From assembly GCA_964016985.1 (NCBI GenBank), contig OZ024831.1, forward strand, positions 78,284,263 to 78,348,262: a stretch of 64,000 nt of DNA. Reading direction: 5' to 3'. Below, piece after piece: positions 32,700 to 44,429 of this stretch (position 1 is the stretch's first letter; every line of letters begins with the position of its first letter). Origin of the DNA: Anodontia alba (lineage: Eukaryota > Mollusca > Bivalvia > Lucinida > Lucinidae). Below the pieces are notes generated by a model, which saw only the letters and a list, made by a program, of their open reading frames with translations, had not been told where the DNA came from and did no database searches. Both the position numbers and the translations under genes were made by a program.

Positions 32700-34464
32700 A
32701 CAAGAGGCCCATGGGCCATGGCTCGCTCACCTGAGTGACAGAGCCACTGCAGATATGCAGATGTTATGCAACATTTTTCCAATCCTATCATTACAACTAA
32801 AGAAAAGATCATCATTTAAGCAGTTCTTAGTTTTGAAGAAGAATATATGAGCATGACAGTCAGTGGAGTGTGATTATTTGAACAAACTCTTAATTACATT
32901 TCAACAGTAGGATTAATGTGAAATTTGGTGGAAATTTGCTTCTGAAGAGTTGTTTAACAAATCATGATTTTATACATGTAAACAGCACAGGGGCAGGGAA
33001 ATATAATAAATGTTAAAAAGACTGCCTTTGGAAATGAAGAACTCACTATGGATTAGAAAATGGGAGTCTAGGTTTTATTGAGACTCTTCATAAGCAGTAA
33101 TAAAGTTTGCAACATTGCTTACTGTGGTTTTGGAGGAGCTGTCATTTAAAAAATTCATTTTTTTTTTTAAATTTAAAGTTACCATGACAGCCAAACAAAA
33201 TGGTCACTGGCAATAAAACACATAAACTGGGTAGACAATCATCCAATAATCATAACTGACAAATATGGTTCACATCACTTCACTGGTTATGGAGAAAATG
33301 CAATTTAACCACTTTCTCATTATGTATATGGGAGTTTTCTGTTGCCATGGCAACCAAACCAAGAGGACGATTGGCAGACTTTTAGCTCTTTTCAATTGCC
33401 CTTACCCATTTACTATTTGCAGTAGTCATTAATTTTTTATTTTTTTTTTAAATTTAATGTTGCCATGGAAACCAAACAAAATGGCCACTGATCATGAAAC
33501 AAACAAATTGGGTAGATAATCATCAAATGGTCATAATTGCTAAATATGGTTCACATCACTTCACTGGTTATGAAGAAAATGCAATTTAACCAGTTTTCCA
33601 TTATAAGTCTATTGGAGCTTTCTGTTGTCACGGTAACCAAGCCAAGAGGCAGATCACCATAATTTCAGCTATTTTGAATTGTCTTTACCCAAGCAACATT
33701 TGTACAAAATTAGAGTAAAACTGCTACAGTAGTTTTGGAGGAGATGTCATTTAAAAAATTCCTTTATTAAAATTTAATGCTGCCATGGCAACCAAATAAA
33801 ATGGCGATTGGCCATAAAACACATAAACTGAGTAGACAATTATCATAAGTGCCAAATATGGTTCACATCACTTCACTGGTTACGGAGAAAATGCACTTTT
33901 TGTGTTGAGGTTTTATGGCCCAGTCAACCCAATGGGGTCATGTCGAGCGCGGTCAGTTTACCTAACCACACGTTTGCTGGGCAGGCTTAGTCCTCTAAGC
34001 GGTTAACAAGTATTGTGCACATTCTTTCGCCAGAAACTGACAACTGCCCTTCTTGAATCAGCGGAAGGGAGAGAATGACCGTAGAAAATATTTCATGATC
34101 AGTCTCCATGAAAGAATGTTGCCGACCTCAGCGGGGGTTGAACCCGCGACCTCCTGGTCTCCATTCGGACGGCGCATCCAACTGAGCCACCGAGGCCGGC
34201 AATTTAACAATTTTCCCATTATGTCTATGGGAGCTTTGTGTTGCCATGGCAACCAAACCAAGATGCAGAGCATCATTATTTTAGCTATTTTTAAAGGCTC
34301 CTTATCAAGCAACATTCTTACTAAGTTGGGGACAAATTGCTTCAATGGCTTTGGAGGAGTTGTCGTTTGAAAGTATTAACAGACAGACAGACAACCGGAC
34401 GGATGGACGACGGACAAAAAGTGGTCACTATAGCTCATCCTGAGCATAGCACAGGTGAGCTAAA
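32700..34464. mobile_element. capped element split by a SINE
   Basis: The left cap ACAAGAGGCCCATGGGCC, GCTCGCTCACCTGAGTGAC, close to those at 49585 and 61730. The body has three to four copies of a unit with GCCATGGCAACCAAACCAAG, GGTTCACATCACTTCACTGG and GAGAAAATGCAATTTAACC. The end has ACAGACAGACAGACAACCGG, CACTATAGCTCATCCTGAGC and ACAGGTGAGCTAAAAA. Confidence 0.8.
33895..34196 (-). mobile_element. SINE-A copy
   Basis: Minus orientation, with the tail TTTTGTGTTGAGGTTTTATG at the left and a complete tRNA-like head (ACTGAGCCACCGAGGCCGG) at the right. It sits inside the unit phrase ATGCAATTTAAC; a short GCA-TTT target duplication is plausible but decayed. Confidence 0.88.
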
Positions 34465-34960
34465 AAGGACTTTAAAAAGATTCACTGAATGACCTTGATC
34501 TATCATATATCTCTGGTGGCGGCTGAGAAAAGAAGAAGTCAGCTTTCTAAAAGAACCCGTAGAAGCATAGGATGACTTCATACATTGCAAAAGAGGACTG
34601 TTGGCGGCAGATGCTGAGCATCTATGTTGTTGAGTCTCGAAATTAGATTTAGCTACTTCCTTGATCTTATTATCTAACAGCACTTGAGAATTAATCAGGG
34701 TGTTTCTAATGTTTGCTTAGAGTGATCCAGTAGAAATTTGAGGAGGCTACAGCTAAATCACGTCAAGCCTGAAATAATTCTATGGCCAAGATTGTAGACA
34801 GAGCGAAAGCATGTCTGACAGACTTGGCAGCTGCTTCCAGGAGTCTGGACATAGCCTCTTGATGAAGACATTGATAAGCAGCCAAAGAAAATAGATCTGC
34901 ATGATCTATTATAAGTTTAGAATCCATAAGCATAAGTTTAGAATCCATATATGAAATTTC
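34465..34960 (-). pseudogene. DIRS gag fragment
   Basis: Minus text: YQCLHQEAMSRLLEAAAKSV and LSTILAIELFQA, a gap, then LLDNKIKEVAKSNFETQQHR and KSSYASTGSFRKLTSSFLSR. It matches the gag blocks at 11700-12100 and adds SRHQRYMIDQ. The upper end has a small duplication of GAATCCATAAGCATAAGTTTA-type text at 34919-34950. It abuts the right cap of the preceding element. Confidence 0.75.
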
Positions 34961-35388
34961 AAAACATTAGCATACATGATTCTAAAGTTATGCTAGGCAC
35001 AAGAAAGCGTGACCAACTGACAAATGAACAAACAAAATAACTCTAAAATGGGAGATAATTTGGATAAGAAAAAAATACAGGTCACCTATTTTTTCATGAG
35101 GAATCCATACATGAAATTTCAAAACATTAGCATACACGGTTCTAAACTTACGCTATGCACATGAAAGCAACAAGATTAAACAGCCAGCAAAGGGCCATAA
35201 CTCCAACAACATTTCATTTAATTGGTTGAAAATTTAATCAGGTGATCTCTTCCTCAGTCTCAATGAGTGTATTAAATATCAAGGCTCTAGCTCAAATACT
35301 TTTTGAGATACGCTTGCTAACGAGATTTCAATGTTATTTTATTACAAGGGAAATAACTCTAAAATGGGAGATAGTTAGGATAAGAAAA
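34961..35388. repeat. interspersed repeat, also at 38579-38665 and 42060-42320
   Basis: Phrases AAAACATTAGCATACATG, TTCTAAAGTTATGCTA, GGGAAATAACTCTAAAATGG and AGGAATCCATATATGAAAT occur here two or three times and in the other places. The capped element at 35389-38578 has inserted into this repeat. Confidence 0.75.
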
Positions 35389-35479
35389 ACAAGAGGACCA
35401 TGATGGTCCTATAACGCTCACCTGAGCAAACAGCTTTGCATACTTACTGTTGAAGTTTCAGCCAAGTTCACTGCTCTAA

Positions 35480-38320
35480 GATTTTTGTATAAATTTTAAA
35501 GCCCTGCTCCCCAGCGGCAATGTTTCTTTCAAGCATCATGATGGTTTGAACTGAATCTTGAAAGAGGGTCACCAAAGAACAATTCTGCCAAGTTATATTG
35601 AAATCGATCCAGTGGTTTCTAACAAAAAGATTTTTAAAATGTTTTATATAGCTATATAGGGAAAATAAGCCCCACCCCCTAACAGCCATGTTTTTTGACG
35701 AATCATGACAGCTTGAACAAACTTGGTAGAGGGTTACCATAGGAACATTCCTGCCAAGTTATATCGAAATCGGTTCAGTGGTTTCGGACAAGAAGATTTT
35801 TAAAGTTTTCTATTTAGATATGTAGGGAAAATAAGCCCCACCCTTAGCAGCCATGTTTTTTGACAAATCACGATTGCTTGAACAATCGTGGTAGAGGGTC
35901 ACCAAGGAAACATTCCTGCCAAGTAATATTGAAATCAGTCAGATGTTTCTGACAAGAAGAATTTTAAAGTTTTCTATACAGATATATAGGGAAAATAAGC
36001 CCTGCCCCCTGGCGACCATGTTTTTTGACGTATCATGAGGGCGCGAATAATCTTGGTAGAAGGTCACCAAGGCGACATTCCTGCCAAGTTAGAATGAACT
36101 CGATCCAACGGTTTCTTACGAGAAGATTTTTAAAGTTTTCTATATAGATATATATAGAAAATATGCCCCGCCCCCTAGCGGCCATGTTTTTTGACGAATC
36201 ATGATGGCATATACAATCTTGGTAGAGGGTCACCAAAGAAACATTCCTGCCAAGTGATATTGAAATCGGTCGAGTGGTTTCTGACAAGAAGATTTTTAAA
36301 CTTTTCTATATAGATATATAGGGAAAATAAGCCCCACCCCCTGGCGGACATGTTTTTTGACAAAACATGATAACCTGAACAAGCTTGGTAGAGGGTAAAC
36401 AAGGGAATAGTTCTGCTAAGTTATAATGAAATCGGTCCAGTGGTTTCTGACAAGAAGATTTTTAAAGTTTACTATATAGGGAAATATAGCGCCACCCCCT
36501 GGCAGTCACGTTTTTTGATGAATCATGAAGACTTGAACAATCTTGGTAGAGGGTTACAAAAGAAACATTCCTGCAATGTTATACTGAAATCGGTCCAGTG
36601 GTTTCTGACAAGAAGATCATTAAAATTTTCTATATAGATACATAGGGAAAATAAGCCCCGCCCCCTAGCGGCCATGTTTTTAGACAAATCATGACGGCTT
36701 GAACAATCTTGGTAGAGGATCACCAAGAAAACTTTTTTGCCAAGTTATATAGAAATCAGTCCAGTGGCTTCTGACAAGATGATTTTTAAAGTTTTCTATA
36801 TATATAGATATATAGGGAAAATAAGCCCCGCCCCCTGGCGGCCATGTTTTTTGACGAATCCAAATGGCTTGAACAATCTTGGTAGAGGATCACCAAAGGA
36901 ACATTTCTGCAAAATTATATGGAAATCGGTCTAGTGGTTTCTGAGAAGAAGATTTTATAAGTTTTCTATATAGATATATAAGGAAAATAAGCCCCGCCCC
37001 CTGGCGGCCATGTCTTTTGACGAATCCAACTGGCTTGAACAATCCTGGTAGAGGAACACCAAAGGAACATTTCTGCAAAATAATATGGAAATCGGTCCAG
37101 TGGTTTCTGACAAGATGATTTTTTAATTTTTCTATATAGATATATAGGGAAAATAAGCACCCCTCCCCCCTCCACGCCCCCCCCCCCCCCCCCCCCCCGC
37201 CATGTTTTTTGACAAATCCTAATGGCTTGAACAATCTTGGTAGAGGATCACCAAAGGAACATTTCTGCAAAATAATATGGAAATCGGTTCAGTGGTTTCT
37301 GACAAGAAGATCTTTTACGTTTTCTATATAGATATATAGGGAAAATAAGCCCCGCCCCCTGGCAGCCATGTTTTTTGACGAATCCAAATGGCTTGAATAA
37401 TCTTGGTAAAGGATCACCAAAGGAACATTTCTGCAAAATAATATGGAAATCGGTTCAGTGGTTTCTGACAAGAAGATTTTTTAAGTTTTCTATATAGATA
37501 TATAGGGAAAATAAGCCCCGCCCCCCTGGTGGCCATGTTTTTTTTTTTGACGAATCCAAATGGCTTGAACAATCTTGGTAGAGGATCACCAAAGGAACAT
37601 TTCTGCAAAATTATATGGAAATCAGTCCAGTGGTTTCTGACAAGATGATTTTTTAAGTTTTCTATATAGATATATAGGGAAAATAAGCCCCGCCCCTGGC
37701 AGCCATGTTTTTTGACGAATCCAAATGGCTTGAACAATCTTGGTAGAGGATCACCAATGGAACATTTCTGTAAAATTATATTGAAATTTGTCCATTGGTT
37801 TCTGACCAGAAGATTTTTAAAGTTTTCTATATAGATTATATAGGGAAAATAGGCCCCGCCCCCTGGCAGCCATGTTTTTTTAACGAATCCAAATAGCTTG
37901 AACAATCTTGGTAGAGGATCACCAAAGGAACATTTGTGCAAAATTATATGGAAATTGGTTCAGTGGTTTCTGACAAGAAGATTTTTTAAGTTTTCTATAT
38001 AGATATATAGGGAAAATAAGCCCCGCCCCCTGGCAGCCATGTTTTTTGACGAATCCAAATGGCTTGAACAATCTTAGTAGAGGATCACCAAAGGAACATT
38101 TCTGCAAAATTATATTGAAATCGGTCCAGTGGTTTCTGACAAGAAGATTTTTAAAGTTTTCTATACAGATATATATGGAAAATAAGCCCCGCCCTCAGGC
38201 GGCCATGTTTTTTGACGAATCCAAATGGCTTGAACAATCTTGGTAGAGGATCATCAAAGAAACATTTCTGCAAAATTATATGGAAATTGGTCCAGTGGTT
38301 TCTGACAAGAAGATTTTTTA
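35480..38320. repeat. tandem array, unit about 170 bp, about 17 units
   Basis: The unit contains TCTATATAGATATATAGGGA, AAATAAGCCCCGCCCCCTGG, CGGCCATGTTTTTTGACGAA, TGGCTTGAACAATCTTGGTA, GGAACATTTCTGCAAAATTA and TCGGTCCAGTGGTTTCTGAC. Later units (36.8-38.3 kb) are more alike than earlier ones, suggesting recent spread from that side. One unit has an interrupting C-run of about 20 bases at 37176-37198, and another a T-run at 37540. Confidence 0.93.
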
Positions 38321-38492
38321 AGTTTTTAGCTTAAAAATCTATGTTTAGCTCCTGTGACCTAGATATGCAATGGACTGGAACCATTTGAACAACTTTGAAA
38401 GAGGACCAACCAAGGACCATTCCTGTGAAGTTTGGTCAAATTCCAATCAGTGGTTTAGAAGGAGATGTTGTTTAAAGATTGTGGACGGACGG

Positions 38493-38526
38493 ACAACGAC
38501 GACGACGACGATGACGACGACGGACG
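38493..38526. repeat. GAC microsatellite before the right cap
   Basis: ACAACGACGACGACGACGAT and GACGACGACGGACGG follow GGACGGACGG. The same position in sister elements carries other GGAC-type repeats. Confidence 0.9.
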
Positions 38527-38578
38527 GTGAGTGATCACAATACCTCACCTTGAGTCTTCGGCTCAGGTGAGCTAAAAA

Positions 38579-40900
38579 CACCTATTTTTTCATGAGGAAT
38601 CCAGATAAGAAATTTAAAAACATTAGCATACATGATTCTAAACTTATGCTATGCCCATGAAAGCAACAAATGGCCAAAAAGGGCATCTTTCATTTCTGCC
38701 CATGCATGGATTTTCCTGAAACTTTGTATAATAATAACTAGGTATATGCAACCTATGAAAATGTGCTTATTAAATTATATAATAAAAAGTTGGACTCAGG
38801 ACGCAACCTTGACTCACTCCCCCCATGAGCTGATACCTGTCTCCAAATAAGTATGTCACACATCTTAAGTTTAATTTAGTTTTAAGATTTTCGCACCTTG
38901 CTGAATGGTGAACACCATAGTAATTCTATTGGTACCACAAAACATTTATATTTAATTAAAATTAACATTTTCTGATAAATTGATTATAAAAAATCCGAAT
39001 TTTTTACCAAAAAATGAAAAAAATATCAAAATTAAACTTTCAAAATTAATATGTTATAGTCTTTGTCAAGATTTCATACTACCAGGAAAATTTGCTACAT
39101 AGATCCTCTATAGCTGTGCCAAATATCATAAAAAATCAAAACTGGTAACATTGTCATTTTAGGCCTTGAATGGATATAGGTCGATTTTTACAAAATTAAC
39201 TATATTGTTACATTGATAAAAAACAGTAGAGAAAGGCAGTGTTATCAAACACTTCTAACACTTAACAAATCAAAGAGAGTTTAGACAACTCGGAATGAAT
39301 ATATCTTGAGCTACCCATTAAATTTTCATGACTTTCTATTACTTGCCTTCTATTTATATGGACTTTGACTAACCAACTATTACAAATGTAGACAGTATAA
39401 CAACTTAAATCTAAAGAAATTCTAATTAACAAATTAGGCTTAACAAAATCTTACGCTTTAATTCATGTCAGCAAATCATTGAGCATTTTGTATAATTACT
39501 TCCCAAAAGGCATAAAAATAATAGGTGTAAAACAGGGGTATCCATTCTCACCATTAAAAAAATAGGCATAAAACAGGGAGATCCATAATCTCCATTGTCA
39601 TATTAAGAAGATGTGCAAATGTACTATTGCAAGTAGTTGTTGTTTGTTTGTTTGTTTGTTTTGAAGAATTTGCATCCCCATCAACAGATTTTAGGATTTT
39701 TGGAGATTTGCTTCTGGACTGGTGAATTCTAACCAAACTAAGAACACTTGAATAGAAAATAATACCTATAGACTTAACTTCTGATATATCTGTAGCTTGC
39801 TTGCAAGCCTATATTGTATTTTGAAATTATGAACACTGGATTTCTTGTCCTGTAACATGTTCAAATGTGCCACTTCAATCGGTATTTCCTGCGATCGAAT
39901 TGACAGTGACACTGGAGTTTTTCTCTTTGTTTCAACAGTTATCTTTGATGACAGCAGCACAGAATACTGTTTATGTGGTCTTAACTTTTGCTATCAGAAA
40001 AGCAGATCTATCCTTTCTTCCTTACAGTAAGCATATATGAAATTGTTTCTGTTCTGCATGAGTTCTATTCTAGTGCACATAGTTTGACTTAAACAACAAA
40101 TTGGTGTTCTGTAGTTCTTCATGTTAAAGCTTTAAGATTTTTCCAAAGGTTGTATGACATTCATATTTTAGTCATTTGCCTAAGGACTTCCATACTAGTT
40201 TGAAACTCCGCCATATGTTAATTAACACAGGAGTTTAAAACAGCTAACTTGTATGATCTTAATGTGAATCTAAAGGATGTATTGAGTTTTTGAACAGTTT
40301 TCATTCATTTGGTTGCTGGCAGTTTTATGTATTTAATTAATTCTATTTTCACCTTGTCTCTGTTTTTTTGTGTTGAAATACATTTTGAAAGGTGGCGTTT
40401 AGTATTCAAGTTTTGTTTTAGTTCTTATACTTAAATTCTTTCTTCCACTGAATATTTTAGCTGAATATAATTTCATTCTTCTTAATACCAACTGCTCTTA
40501 CTTTCTTTGTTGTTCTTCGCTGATCATATTTCTGAAAAGTGATTCTTTCATTTTAGAAAGAGTACTAAAGTATTTGGTCAGCAAGTGCATAGATCTTACC
40601 TAAAGAAACAGTACTAAGCTTGCATGTGTCCATGTGACACAGACTTTAGTTGTTCATTACTGATTGTATTTAAGCTGTAGTGTTTTTTTCCAATATTGAG
40701 TGTCTTCGTGTGTTTTGTACCAGCTGTGAAATCTTCTGCTGTGGTTTTGACAATATTGTGCTTTTTTGTATTTACTAAGCGTGAACAAGTAATCACAGTA
40801 TTGCCTGTTTATATCAATTCGTTTTGTTACTCTATTATTTTTTAGGCATTTATCCAGTTTACACCAAAGTTTATAGTTGATTTTTGGACAAGAAGTCCAC
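38579..40900. other. mostly unrecognised intron with LINE RT scraps
   Basis: 38579-38665 continues the host repeat. At 39515-39548 and 39565-39600 the plus strand reads IGVKQGYPFSPL and IGIKQGDP-(stop)-SPL, two adjacent versions of the RT motif G-x-x-QGDPLSPL of jockey/CR1-type LINEs. No other RT block is readable. The rest is AT-rich, with no gene I can support. Confidence 0.4.
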
Positions 40901-42320
40901 ATTGTTGTATTTACTCATAAATCCATTGAAGATTGACAATTCTGAATGTTGAAATCAACAGACATGGACCCTGAAGATTTTAATCAGGTGTCCTAGGATA
41001 GTAATCATTATATGGTAAGCAAGTTGTGCCCACCATGCCTATCTGCCTGAACGAGTAACTTTAAAGCTAGACCCAGGTTTCATAATCATCATCATCAGTT
41101 ACAAGACTGTTATCTGCTTTTTATTATCTGATAAATACTTCCACAGTCAAGTATTCGAAGTGGAATCCTATATATACAGATACAAAGAACTTGGACTTAG
41201 TGTCTGCATGGTCCAGATCATGTAAACGAAAAGTGTTTTTTTTTTTTGGACATGGTGTTCAACAAGGTGCAATTCAGTCAACTGGCTATAAATGAATATG
41301 TACAATTATGGTATCAACTTCTTATACAAATCATACTATATCATGGTAATCCAAATTGAAAGCTATTGATAATTTGACTTTACACGATACTACTTATACA
41401 TGAGTATTGGGTAATTTCATATTTTGCCGACTTAGGACTATATGTATTCAGGCTGTTCAAAAAACATGTTACCGGTCTTCAGTTTTTATGAAATTTCATG
41501 TGTTTATTCCTAATACATATGGAATTTTTTTATGCTGAAATGGTGTCTTGACAAGAATTGGAACATGGTAAAATTGCAGATAATATCTGGATGAATACAT
41601 AACCTGCAGCTGAAATATGGGGCTACCGTTCAACTTCCGTTATTGCTCCAACACTATTGCTAAGTACATGAAGTCATCCATAGTATCAAAACATGTACTA
41701 ATGATGGCCTTAATTAATAAAATATTCCAGCATCTGAAAAATGAAAATCTGTTTACTGTACAAAGGTTAATATTAGGGCACCCCCTGATTTGGTAGTGGC
41801 TGCGTACAAAACACCATAAATTTACGATGGAACTACATTTAAAAGCCAATGCCTCATAATCATCAGTGTTATACCCTAGGCAACCATTGTGCAGAAATTC
41901 ATCCAATTCCAAGCGTGGGCAGAAACCGATGTAAATTTCCTATACCGTGTAAGAGCCCCTTTCAAAGATGAAAATAAAATTTCATTAAATTGGTTGAAAA
42001 TTAATCAGGTTATCTCCTCCTCAGCCCCAAATATCAAGACTCTAGCTCAAATACATTTTGAGACATCTTGCTAACAAGATTTTAATGTTATTTTAGTAAA
42101 AGGGAAATAACTCTTAAATGGTAGATAATTCGTATAAGAAAAAAAATACGGGTATGAGGAATCCATATATGAAATTCAAAACATTAGCATACATGGTTCT
42201 AAAGTTATGCTATGCACAAGAAAGCATGACAAATGAATGAATAAACAAACAAATGAACGAACAAACGAATGGACAAGCAAGAAGCAATATGCCCCCCCAA
42301 TTTTTTCAAAGTTGGGGGCA
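40901..42320. other. unrecognised, ending in a hairpin-terminated repeat
   Basis: 41890-42320 matches the repeat at 34961-35388. It ends with AAATGAACGAACAAACGAAT, a hairpin ATGCCCCCC / GGGGGCAT around CAATTTTTTCAAAGTT, and AAAAAT. Before that I see no coding or repeat signal that I can name. Confidence 0.45.
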
Positions 42321-43280
42321 TAAAAATTCTGTGGAAGGTATAATGAAAAGAAGGAAATAGTTTATTATCCAAAGGTTAATGTATTATGCAGTTAAAATCA
42401 CTGGGTCATGCTGACTTTCACTTCATGAGCTACAAGTCAATATCACAAGCTTGATCGATGTCTGACCAAGTACCTAAGTTATTTTCATAATAGAAAAGTA
42501 AAAAAACAAACAATTTTTACATGTGTCCTAGTTTTTTACCCACAGCCCAAACCCAGGGCATGGTCCTAGGGTCTGAGTTCATGGATTGTAAGCCGACCCC
42601 ACAGGGTACTTATGGCTCAAATATGAATGCTTTCTGATAAGCAGTTGTTTAGATATAAACCAAATCCATCACAGGCTTGTAAAATCTTTGAAAATGTAGT
42701 TCCGCTCATGTATAAGTGAGAATGCGTAAGCAGGGTTGCAAACTTCATTACTGCTTATGAAGAGTTTCAATAGAACTGAGGCTCCCATTTTCTAATCTGT
42801 AATGTGCTCTTTGTTTCGAAGGGCAATCTTTCTGATGTTTATTTTACTACACTGGTGTTAGTACCATGTGGCAGCCATTGAATGTCTCCCCATACTTCAC
42901 AATAGTACAGATTATATTTCATTTCCTTTGGGATCATTGTGCCCATTATGGTATCTTTGAAAATGAAGTACTGCTCAGTATATGCTAGAGGATGTAAGTA
43001 GTGTTGCAAAGTTCATTACTGCTTATGAAGAGTTGCAATAAAACCAAGGCTCCAAGTTTCTGCTCTGTAATGTGTTCTTTGTTTCCAAGGGCAATCTTTC
43101 TGAAGTTTATTGTACATACTGAAGACCTAAAAACTTTAATGTAATCATTCTTTCCCCCTGCCTGTGAAATATGATAAGAATTTGCTTCACAGCTTCAAAG
43201 GGAAAGTCATTTGGAAATGTTAACAAACGGTCGACATATATATGCCTTTACTATAAGCCTATTCTGCTCAGGTGAGCTAA
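42321..43280. repeat. interspersed repeats ending in a right cap
   Basis: 42327-42396 resembles the flank of DIRS copy B. 42700-43110 has two copies of a unit with TGCAAACTTCATTACTGCTT and TCTGTAATGTGCTCTTTG, inverted relative to 33005-33120. It ends TTCTGCTCAGGTGAGCTAAAAA. Confidence 0.6.
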
Positions 43281-43429
43281 AAATTGCATGTTAAATTCTT
43301 AGATCTAAAGGAGAGCTTTCTGTAAGACAATACAAGTGTCCACAGTTGTAAATTTTCCATGGATACTGTAGTGATAGGTTAAGAAATAATACCATATCCC
43401 ACCTATTTACCTGATTTGGCATCTAGTAA

Positions 43430-44240
43430 TACAAAATCTGTATTAGCTGGGTTATTTCCAACTTGCTCACAGGTGACAAAACTTTGTGCACATTTGAACC
43501 ACACAGAAAGGATGACAACAAGCAATGGAAATGAAATGATCAAGCATGCCTATGTATTGCTAAGTGAGCAGTACAAAGAAAATGGTATGAGCCATTTTCT
43601 TGAATTCTAGCTGGACATTTGAACCACACAGAAGGGATGACAACAAGCAATGGAAATGAAATGATCAAGCATGCCTATGTATTGCTAAGTGAGCAGTACA
43701 AAGAAAAAGGTATGAGCCATTTTCTTGAATTCTAGCTAGTCAGTTGTTCAAGTACCTTGTCCATCCGGTAATACAGTCACTAGACACCTCTATAGGAACC
43801 ATTAGTTGAAGAAAGTGAAAAGGTTTTACAATAAGGTGCATCCAGGCAAAGGATGGTCAGGGTCCATCTGATTCATGACAATGCTTCCCCTCACAGTTAT
43901 GAGGATGTTATGGCTTTCTTGGAATCTGATAATGTGCACATTTTAAACCATTCCCCTTACTCACTGAACTGAGACCATGTGACTCTTTTTTATTTCCAAG
44001 GCTTAAGAAAATACTTTCCGGAAAAAAAATATGTAAAGTTCTCTTGCCAGTGATATATTCCAGTTAGAACAGATACCAAAAGAAGACTTTCTAAGTGCAT
44101 TTCATGACTCAGTTACAAAAATATGTTTTGGTAAATGGGAAATACTTAAAAAATTTGCAATAAAAATGTTTCTGATAAAATGCTATACTTAAGAAATCTG
44201 GCCACAATGATATTATGTTTTTAAAGACCCTTGTACTAGC
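43430..44240 (+). pseudogene. mariner M1 second copy, heavily decayed
   Basis: Aligns with the copy at 133-890: CAACTTGCTCACAGGTGACA (near the first catalytic Asp), CAAGTACCTTGTCCATCCGG, CATGACAATGCTTCCCCTCA (HDNAS, with the second Asp kept here), ACCATTCCCCTTACTCACTG, TATTTCCAAGGCTTAAGAAA. A 125-bp internal duplication and many indels remove any frame. Confidence 0.78.
43490..43739. repeat. 125-bp tandem duplication inside mariner remnant
   Basis: ACATTTGAACCACACAGAA begins at 43490 and 43615. The units differ at two or three bases only, so the duplication is much younger than the transposon. Confidence 0.93.
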
Positions 44241-44429
44241 TGTCATAGTTTGTTTACTCTACCTCTTAGTGTCATTGGTAGGTTATGTTCAGCAAGTGTA
44301 GCACTTCCTGGACATCTTCTTTTTATATCATGAAAACTTAAAACAAAGGCCCAGAGCAATTCAAATGCAAACTCACCTGGATATGCTAACTCCCAGTAAT
44401 GATCAGTGATTGATTGTTGGAAGTAACAA

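Larger units (their letters stand above)
35389..38578. mobile_element. capped tandem-array element, 3.2 kb, with inferable empty site
   Basis: The left cap ACAAGAGGACCATGATGGTC, CTATAACGCTCACCTGAGC. The right end ACGGACGGTGAGTGATCACA, ACCTCACCTTGAGTC, GGCTCAGGTGAGCTAAAAA. The flanks GATAAGAAAA and CACCTATTTTTTCATGAGG lie nearly together in the same repeat at 35068-35100, so the ends are well bounded and no target duplication longer than the A-run is visible. Confidence 0.8.

Noticed and set aside
4120..38320. CRISPR-like arrays
   Set aside because: The repeats are contiguous satellites of 145-190 bp without unique spacers, in an animal genome.
40500..40545. Possible 30-base minus-strand micro-exon (KYDQRRTTKK) between TTTTCAG and GTAAGAG
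   Set aside because: The splice signals look acceptable, but the peptide has no relation to the coiled coil and the exons on either side already join in phase.
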